A DNA stretch of 10,547 nucleotides from contig DALYLR010000068.1 of assembly GCA_031976175.1 (NCBI GenBank), positions 1 through 10,547 on the forward strand, written 5' to 3'. The translations under genes were made by a program, and so were the position numbers. The notes below the pieces were generated by a model, which was not told the DNA's origin, made no database searches, and worked only from the letters and a program-made list of their open reading frames with translations. This DNA is from DMER01 sp003451645 (lineage in GTDB: Bacteria > Pseudomonadota > Alphaproteobacteria > Micropepsales > Micropepsaceae). Below, in pieces: positions 5,563-10,547 of this stretch. How positions within the stretch are numbered: position 1 is the stretch's first letter; each line of letters starts with the position of its first letter.

Positions 5563-7395
5563 TCAGCGCCAGGTCATGAGGCCAATCAAGCCGTGCTCAG
5601 CAAGCGCGGCCGATACCACAAGCACCAGAATGCCCACCGCCATCGCATAGAGCCTAATCACCGCACTGGCGCCATAACCCGCCGTCAAGCCCCGCCAAAA
5701 GCTCAAAAAGCCCAGGAGGGGGACCAGAAGCGAACCCAGGTAGAACCCCCAAGACCTATAGGTCTCACGCCCAAAGAGGGCCAAGCGCACCGGCTCGTCC
5801 AGGCCCTGCATGTAGGTGATAAAGACCCACAGCGCGGTTAGGCCAGCGAGGGCGAGTACCGGGACATAGCGCAAGCCAGCGCCCCCTTGCGCCGCGAGGC
5901 GGCCCACAAACCCCGCATAGACCCAATAGGTCAGCCGGATGAGGGTGAAAAGAGCGAGGACACTGTAAGCGGCGAACAGAATGGCGGGCGTCCAAGCAGC
6001 CTGAGGCGGTTGACGCACCAGCAGAGCACCATCGAGAACCAATGCGCGCCTGCCCTTCCACATGGTGAAGGCCGCGGTGGGTACCGCCGCATCCTGACGC
6101 TGATAATGGCCATTGGCGACCGCGGCATAAAGAACGCCGCCAATCATCAGATCGCCGCCCTCGACAGCCTCGACCGTCACGCGGCTCTCCGTGCCGGGTA
6201 AGACCATTGCGGGCTTATGCGGTGCATAGAGGCCTTCGAGGTTGCGCGAGGACACAGGATCACCCTCAACTGTGTCCCGGCGCGGGAGGGCTAAGTTGCG
6301 GGTCAGATAGCGCTCGATCAGGAGGGGCGCTTGCGAGGGGCGCAGGGCATTGGTCATGACGACATAGCCTGCGCGCAGGTCCGGCGCATAGGCCCATACC
6401 GCGCGGGTGCCCCCGACCGTGCCACGGCCGCCAAAGAACACGGTCTTTTCATGGACGAATCCGGAGAGGCCCAACCCGTCCGCTGGCGGGAGGCCCAAGG
6501 CCAGAGCCGGACCCGTTTCCATACGCTCCAACCGCTCGATTGACTGGGGTTGCAGCAGGGCAACGCCATTGTTGACCCCACGATTGACGAGCAATTGAAC
6601 GACCTTCGCGAGCTCCTGCGCGCTCATGTGCAGATTGAGGCCAGGGCGATGGCTCATCGGGCCTGGCGGCAGGGGCGTCTCACCATCGCGGCCATAGCCT
6701 GACGCGCCTGCACCCGGGTCACCAAAGACCGCACTTTGAATGTCCAGAGGCGAAAAGAGACGGGCACGGATGAAATCCTCATAGGCCTGCCCGCCCGCAC
6801 GTTCGACCATCAACGCTGCCAGAAGCAGCGCCACTTGCGAGCGCTCACGGATCGCGCCTGGAGCTGACTCCAGACGATATGGGGCGAAGCGCTGAACCGT
6901 ATCGGCAAGCGCATGACCACGCGTGCTGACCGCGCGTTGGCCTAGGGTCAATTCGCGCAAGCCTGAAGTTTGCTCCAGCAGATGGACAAGGCGCAGGGCG
7001 TGGTCCTGATCGAAAGGATTGCGAACCGGGACCTCCGGCACCAGCGCCGCGAGAGGCGTGTCCAATTTTAGCCGCCCCTCCTCCACGAGCATCATGGCGC
7101 CCAAGGCGGTGAGGCCCGCCCCCGCCTCGCCAATACCAAACAATGTGCCTGGTTCGACGGGGGACTTTTGGCCGCGATCCGAGACCCCATAGCCCTTAAG
7201 GTGCACGACCTCGCCATTTTCGATGACAGCGATGGCCAGCCCCGGAAGGCGGTCCTCCGCGAGGCTACCCGTCAGCGCGCGGTCGAGTGCGCTCAAAGCC
7301 TGGTCCTGTGCCACAGCAGGACACAGCCCCAAACACACAACCACAAGCGCCGCCAATGCTTTGAGCAGCCAACCAGACACGAACCCAAACCCCAT
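5563..7395 (-). CDS. Membrane-anchored beta-lactamase-fold (serine hydrolase-like) protein with degenerate active site
   Basis: This 610-residue protein has a signal peptide (hydrophobic 10-29), a class C beta-lactamase/penicillin-binding-like domain (about 33-370), a linking domain (about 385-462) and four predicted transmembrane segments (about 469-488, 510-528, 550-568, 578-597). The N-terminal fold is clear from LPGLAIAVIENGEVV (50-64), LLEQTSGL (139-146), PGLNLHMSAQELAKVV (251-266) and APDLRAGYVVMTN (337-349). The catalytic motifs do not survive. The SxxK position in FGIGEAGAGLTA (86-97) holds E90 and A93, the YxN position holds R185 and Q187, and the HxG position in FGGRGTVGG (321-329) holds G323. 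A hydrolase is therefore unlikely. A binding, scaffold or regulatory role at the cell envelope is possible. It is inserted between rpiA and gor on the same strand. ATG at 7395 gives a good signal peptide but has no clear ribosome-binding site. Confidence 0.85.
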   Translation of the reverse strand: MGFGFVSGWLLKALAALVVVCLGLCPAVAQDQALSALDRALTGSLAEDRLPGLAIAVIENGEVVHLKGYGVSDRGQKSPVEPGTLFGIGEAGAGLTALGAMMLVEEGRLKLDTPLAALVPEVPVRNPFDQDHALRLVHLLEQTSGLRELTLGQRAVSTRGHALADTVQRFAPYRLESAPGAIRERSQVALLLAALMVERAGGQAYEDFIRARLFSPLDIQSAVFGDPGAGASGYGRDGETPLPPGPMSHRPGLNLHMSAQELAKVVQLLVNRGVNNGVALLQPQSIERLERMETGPALALGLPPADGLGLSGFVHEKTVFFGGRGTVGGTRAVWAYAPDLRAGYVVMTNALRPSQAPLLIERYLTRNLALPRRDTVEGDPVSSRNLEGLYAPHKPAMVLPGTESRVTVEAVEGGDLMIGGVLYAAVANGHYQRQDAAVPTAAFTMWKGRRALVLDGALLVRQPPQAAWTPAILFAAYSVLALFTLIRLTYWVYAGFVGRLAAQGGAGLRYVPVLALAGLTALWVFITYMQGLDEPVRLALFGRETYRSWGFYLGSLLVPLLGFLSFWRGLTAGYGASAVIRLYAMAVGILVLVVSAALAEHGLIGLMTWR

Positions 7396-7398
7396 CGT

Positions 7399-7418
7399 GC
7401 GGCACCACGACTTGCCGC
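7399..7418 (-). promoter_or_regulatory. Hairpin immediately upstream of the beta-lactamase-fold gene
   Basis: GCGGCA (7399-7404) pairs with TGCCGC (7413-7418) over an 8-nt loop, ending 3 bp before the ATG of the leftward gene. In the transcript it would occupy the ribosome-binding region. It could limit translation initiation, or be chance in GC-rich DNA. Confidence 0.3.
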
Positions 7419-7498
7419 ATGCCAGTCATAGCACGCCGATTGCTGGATTTTGAGCCGGAGTCACGAATTTGTTGCGCAAACAGGCCAGCGCTGTTGCC

Positions 7499-7518
7499 AA
7501 AGCGCCGCTAGGCGCTTT
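7499..7518 (-). terminator. Rho-independent-like terminator after rpiA
   Basis: AAAGCGCC (7499-7506) and GGCGCTTT (7511-7518) form a perfect 8-bp stem with a 4-nt loop, 5 bp past the rpiA TAA. On the minus strand the stem ends in TTT, but no longer T-run follows, so termination may be partial. It would separate rpiA from the downstream genes at least in part. Confidence 0.6.
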
Positions 7519-7523
7519 CCCGG

Positions 7524-8237
7524 TTAACCTTGCCCGAGCTTGCGGACCCCTTGGCCGCCCGCCAAGAGGGCGACCCGCGCTAGACCTAAGAACAGGCCAT
7601 GCTCCACAACGCCGGGGATTGCGGACAGAGCGGCCGCAAGGCGCTGCGGGTCAGGGATGCATCGGGCGCCAATATCGACAATCAAGTTACCCTGATCTGT
7701 GTGCGCGGGATGGGCCTCACCACCGCGCAAATGGGTGAAATTCTCCGTGCAGCCAGCGGCGCGAGCGGCCTCCGCCACCTTTGCCGCCGTATGTTTCCAG
7801 CCGAATGGCACAATCTCCACGGGCAAAGGGAAAGCGCCCAAACAGTTCACCAATTTGCTGCTGTCAGCGATCACGATCATCCGGGCGCTGGCCGCCGCGA
7901 CGACCTTTTCCCGCAACAGTGCGCCGCCACCACCCTTGATCAGATTGAGATCCTGGTCGAGCTCGTCTGCGCCATCGACCGTCATGTCGAGCGTGCTGAC
8001 GTCATTAAGGTCTACAAGGGGCAGGCCATAGTTACGCGCCAGGGTGGCGGTACGCTCCGAGGTCGCCACACAAGCGCGCAGGGCAAATCCAGCCTTGACC
8101 CGCTCGCCCAAGAGCGTCACGAAGTGCTCGGCCGTTGAGCCCGTGCCAAGACCGACGCGCATGCCGGGTTCCAGGTGATCCAAGGCCGCTAAAGCAGCCG
8201 CCCGCTTTTGTCCGTCCGCCGTATTGAGATCGTTCAT
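7524..8237 (-). CDS. rpiA: Ribose-5-phosphate isomerase A
   Basis: RpiA interconverts ribose 5-phosphate and ribulose 5-phosphate in the cytosolic pentose phosphate pathway. The 237-residue protein contains the phosphate-binding loop GLGTGST (29-35), DGADE (88-92) with catalytic D88 and D91, KGGGGAL (101-107) with K101, and LREK (108-111) with the general base E110. These match E. coli D81, D84, K94 and E103 with a constant offset of 7. Translation from an upstream codon at 8348 is possible, but it would overlap the divergent acetyltransferase gene and add non-homologous residues. ATG at 8237 gives the normal family length and N-terminus, so I chose it. The upstream sequence has only a weak ribosome-binding site. 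A stem-loop follows the stop codon. Confidence 0.95.
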   Translation of the reverse strand: MNDLNTADGQKRAAALAALDHLEPGMRVGLGTGSTAEHFVTLLGERVKAGFALRACVATSERTATLARNYGLPLVDLNDVSTLDMTVDGADELDQDLNLIKGGGGALLREKVVAAASARMIVIADSSKLVNCLGAFPLPVEIVPFGWKHTAAKVAEAARAAGCTENFTHLRGGEAHPAHTDQGNLIVDIGARCIPDPQRLAAALSAIPGVVEHGLFLGLARVALLAGGQGVRKLGQG

Positions 8238-8282
8238 CCCGTTATCCAATCCAGTTTCCAAGCCCTTGTCGAGAGAGAAACG
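8238..8282. promoter_or_regulatory. Short divergent intergenic region between rpiA and the GNAT gene
   Basis: Only 45 bp separate the two divergent start codons, so promoters for both directions must lie here or reach into the coding sequences. No convincing -35/-10 pair is visible. GAGAGAG just before 8281 is the likely ribosome-binding site of the rightward gene. Confidence 0.4.
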
Positions 8283-8864
8283 ATGCGACCCGACGTGCCC
8301 ACCCTTTTTCACCCCCATGCGCGGCTGGAGCCGCTGGTCAGCGCGCATCGCGATGGGCTGAGGGAGGCCGCAGGGACTGATAGCGCAGCGTTTGCCTATA
8401 TGCCTGCCGACCTCTCAGGGCCTGGATTTGATACCTGGTTCGAGCAAGCTCTGAGCAATCAGACCGACATGATCTGGACCGTCATCGCGCCGCGTACCCA
8501 GACGATCGTTGGCTCCACGCGCTATCTGAACATGGCGCTGAGCGATAAGCGGGTCGAGATCGGCTACACATGGTATGCGCGCTCGGCCTGGGGCGGCGCG
8601 ATCAATCCTGCCTGCAAATATCTGCTCTGTACCTATGGGTTTGAGACGCTGATGCTGAACCGGATCGAGCTCAAAACCGACGCCCGCAATGCCCGGTCGC
8701 GCGCCGCCATTGCCAAGCTTGGCGCCCGCCAAGAAGGCATTTTCCGGCAGCACATGATCGTGCAAGGCGGGCATATCCGCGACACTGTCTACTTCAGCGT
8801 CATCGCACCCGAATGGCCAGAGGTCAAAGCGCGCTTGCTCACGCGGCTGGCGGAGGCGGGGTAG
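8283..8864 (+). CDS. GNAT-family N-acetyltransferase (RimJ/RimL-like)
   Basis: This 193-residue acetyltransferase resembles the RimJ/RimL type, which moves an acetyl group from acetyl-CoA to an amine, often a protein N-terminus or a small amine. Visible features are the conserved N-terminal LEPLVSAHRDGL (15-26), the strand TIVGSTRYLNM (74-84), EIGYTWYARSAWGGAINPACKYLL (92-115) covering the acetyl-CoA-binding loop region, and LKTDARNARSRAAIAKLGARQEG (129-151), the usual C-terminal signature. The substrate cannot be told. An upstream in-frame TTG at 8208 would overlap rpiA on the other strand. ATG at 8283 is preceded by a GAGAGAG ribosome-binding site and fits homologue length. The stop is 3 bp before the next ATG, and GGAGG (8852-8856) for the downstream gene lies inside this one, so translation is coupled. 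Confidence 0.9.
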   Translation: MRPDVPTLFHPHARLEPLVSAHRDGLREAAGTDSAAFAYMPADLSGPGFDTWFEQALSNQTDMIWTVIAPRTQTIVGSTRYLNMALSDKRVEIGYTWYARSAWGGAINPACKYLLCTYGFETLMLNRIELKTDARNARSRAAIAKLGARQEGIFRQHMIVQGGHIRDTVYFSVIAPEWPEVKARLLTRLAEAG

Positions 8865-8867
8865 ATT

Positions 8868-10547
8868 ATGGCCGCCCCGCGACTGCACTTGCAGGATATC
8901 CATCTGACCTTTGGCGGGCAGCCGCTGCTCAAAGGCGCGGACCTTATCGTGCATGAGGCGGAGCGGCTGTGCCTGATTGGGCGCAATGGCTCAGGCAAGT
9001 CGACCTTGCTCAAAATCGCGGCGGGTATGGTGGAGCCGGACAAAGGCACGCGCAGTTGCGACCCCAAGGCCACCATCCGCTATCTGCCACAAGAGCCGGA
9101 CTTTTCCGGGTTCTCGACCACGTTGAGCTATGTGGAGGCGGGGCTGGCGCCGGGCGATGATCCCTATCGCGCGGTTTATCTTCTGACCCAGCTTGGCATG
9201 ACGGGGGACGAGGACCCGAGACACTTATCAGGCGGGGAAGCGCGCCGGACCGCCTTGGCGCGCACCTTGGCGCCCGAGCCCGATATCCTTTTGCTGGATG
9301 AGCCCACCAACCATTTGGACTTGCCGACCATCGAGTGGCTGGAGGATGAACTCAAATCCTTGCGGTCCGCATTGGTGCTGATCAGCCACGACCGGCGGTT
9401 TCTGACCAAATTAGGCCGCGCCTGCGTGTGGCTCGACCGGGGGCAAACGCGCCGGCTGAATGATGGCTTTGCCGCCTTTGAGGAGTGGCGGGAGACGCTC
9501 TTTGCCGAGGAGGAGCGCGACCGGCACAAGCTCGACCGGCGCATTGCCATGGAGGAGGATTGGGTGCGCTATGGCGTCACCGCGCGGCGCAAGCGCAATG
9601 TGGGGCGGATGGAGCGGCTCGCCAATCTGCGCACCGAACGGCGGGAAGCACGCCGGCAAACCGGCCAGGTGAAATTGACCGCCGACAGCGCGCAGAGCTC
9701 CGGCACGCTGGTCATCGAGGCCAAAGGATTGAGCAAGAGTTATGGCGAGAAGGTGATCGTCAGGGATCTGACAATCCGCATCTTGCGCGGGGACCGGGTT
9801 GCGATTGTGGGGCCCAACGGGGCTGGCAAGACCACCTTGATCCGTCTGCTGACGGGGGCCTTGGCGCCCGATAGCGGAACGATCCGGCAAGGCGCCAATG
9901 TCGATGTGCAGACCTTGGACCAGGGGCGCGAACCTTTGAGCGGCACCACGACCTTGGCGGAGTTCTTGACTGGCGGGCGCGGCGACACGGTCTTTGTCAA
10001 TGGGCAGAGCAAGCATGTGTCCGCCTATATGAAGGACTTTTTGTTCCAGCCTGAACAAATGCATCAGCCGGTGAAGGTCTTGTCAGGGGGGGAGCGCGGG
10101 CGGCTGATGCTGGCGCGGGCCTTGGCGACACCTGCGAACCTACTGGTGCTGGATGAGCCGACCAATGATCTCGATCTGGAGACGCTGGACCTCCTGCAGG
10201 AGACCTTGAGCGATTATCCAGGTACGGTGCTCCTCGTCAGCCATGACCGCGACTTCATCGACCGGGTTGCGACAAGCGTGCTGATGGCGGAAGGCGATGG
10301 CCGGTTTGAGGATTACGCGGGCGGCTATAGCGATATGGTGGCGCAGCGCGGCAGCGGCGTGGCGGCCCGCACCAAACCTTCCATTGCACCCGCCAAAGCG
10401 AGGCCCACGACAACCCCGACGCCAGAGCCACCGGCCGCACGTAAGAAGATGAGCTTCAAAGACAAGCATGCGCTGGAGAGCTTGCCCGCCATGATTGAAG
10501 GCTTGGCGCGCGAGATTGCCACCCTCAATCAGACCCTGCTGGAGCCC
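8868..10547 (+). CDS. uup: ABC-F family ATPase, Uup type (3' end beyond the window)
   Basis: The visible 560 codons encode a soluble tandem ATPase with no membrane segment. Domain 1 has Walker A GRNGSGKST (38-46), signature LSGGE (120-124) and Walker B LLLDEPTNHLD (141-151). A charged, arginine-rich helical linker spans about 205-270. Domain 2 has Walker A GPNGAGKTT (315-323), signature LSGGE (405-409) and LDEPTNDLD (428-436). A proline/alanine-rich stretch (about 503-525) leads to ARKKMSFKDKHALESLP, the beginning of the C-terminal coiled coil typical of Uup, which the window edge cuts. ABC-F proteins act on ribosomes. Uup has been linked to ribosome function and to the precise excision of transposons. 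Antibiotic-resistance ABC-F members exist, but nothing here points to one. The gene is coupled to the GNAT gene by a 3-bp gap. Confidence 0.93.
   Translation, partial: MAAPRLHLQDIHLTFGGQPLLKGADLIVHEAERLCLIGRNGSGKSTLLKIAAGMVEPDKGTRSCDPKATIRYLPQEPDFSGFSTTLSYVEAGLAPGDDPYRAVYLLTQLGMTGDEDPRHLSGGEARRTALARTLAPEPDILLLDEPTNHLDLPTIEWLEDELKSLRSALVLISHDRRFLTKLGRACVWLDRGQTRRLNDGFAAFEEWRETLFAEEERDRHKLDRRIAMEEDWVRYGVTARRKRNVGRMERLANLRTERREARRQTGQVKLTADSAQSSGTLVIEAKGLSKSYGEKVIVRDLTIRILRGDRVAIVGPNGAGKTTLIRLLTGALAPDSGTIRQGANVDVQTLDQGREPLSGTTTLAEFLTGGRGDTVFVNGQSKHVSAYMKDFLFQPEQMHQPVKVLSGGERGRLMLARALATPANLLVLDEPTNDLDLETLDLLQETLSDYPGTVLLVSHDRDFIDRVATSVLMAEGDGRFEDYAGGYSDMVAQRGSGVAARTKPSIAPAKARPTTTPTPEPPAARKKMSFKDKHALESLPAMIEGLAREIATLNQTLLEP

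Noticed and set aside
8238..8348. Longer rpiA start at 8348
   Set aside because: The added residues do not belong to the RpiA family, and the extension would run through the divergent start of the acetyltransferase gene.
9485..9874. Plus-strand frame containing a GWQDHLDPSADGG-like segment
   Set aside because: It is the ABC-F second Walker A region read in the wrong frame.
9411..10064. Minus-strand open frame of 217 codons within the ABC-F gene
   Set aside because: The plus-strand frame has two complete ATPase motif sets across the same bases, so this is a shadow.

Overview
The window looks like a chromosomal segment of an alphaproteobacterium. The backbone genes are GC-rich. rpiA and gor lie close together on the same strand, as in many alphaproteobacteria. 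The encoded rpiA, gor, msrA, msrB and Uup-type proteins have clear alphaproteobacterial character. I cannot name the genus from sequence alone.

Region 1 (about 1-1932) is visibly more AT-rich than the rest and looks like acquired or rearranged DNA. It holds a protein-L-isoaspartate methyltransferase-like gene whose N-terminus is split by an apparent one-base frameshift in an A5 run. Next comes a leftward ArsR-regulator/VOC-protein operon bracketed by two 25-bp near-identical direct repeats. The operon has a perfect 20-bp palindromic operator lying between its -35 and -10 elements. Its mRNA is probably leaderless.

Region 2 (2035-3229, + strand) is an msrB-msrA pair. Both proteins carry export signals: twin-arginine-like on MsrB, Sec-like on MsrA. 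This suggests a two-stereoisomer methionine sulfoxide repair system in the periplasm.

Region 3 (3279-4126, + strand) is a lower-GC two-gene module. A small basic protein of 83 residues is followed by a 189-residue protein with the hallmarks of the PARP/ADP-ribosyltransferase fold (an H-Y-Q set in FHG, GVYFWE and VQIAV). This is the best candidate in the window for a poorly described system, plausibly a toxin-antitoxin or defence pair. Its last codons overlap the end of gor by 4 bp.

Region 4 (4123-8237, - strand) reads rpiA, then a 610-residue membrane-anchored beta-lactamase-fold protein, then gor. RpiA feeds the pentose phosphate pathway, which makes NADPH, and glutathione reductase spends NADPH. 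With the Msr genes, this gives the neighbourhood a redox-repair theme. The middle protein appears to have lost all three catalytic motifs of its family and is probably a pseudoenzyme.

Region 5 (8283-10547, + strand) is a GNAT N-acetyltransferase translationally coupled to a Uup-type ABC-F ATPase. The latter runs off the right edge of the window.
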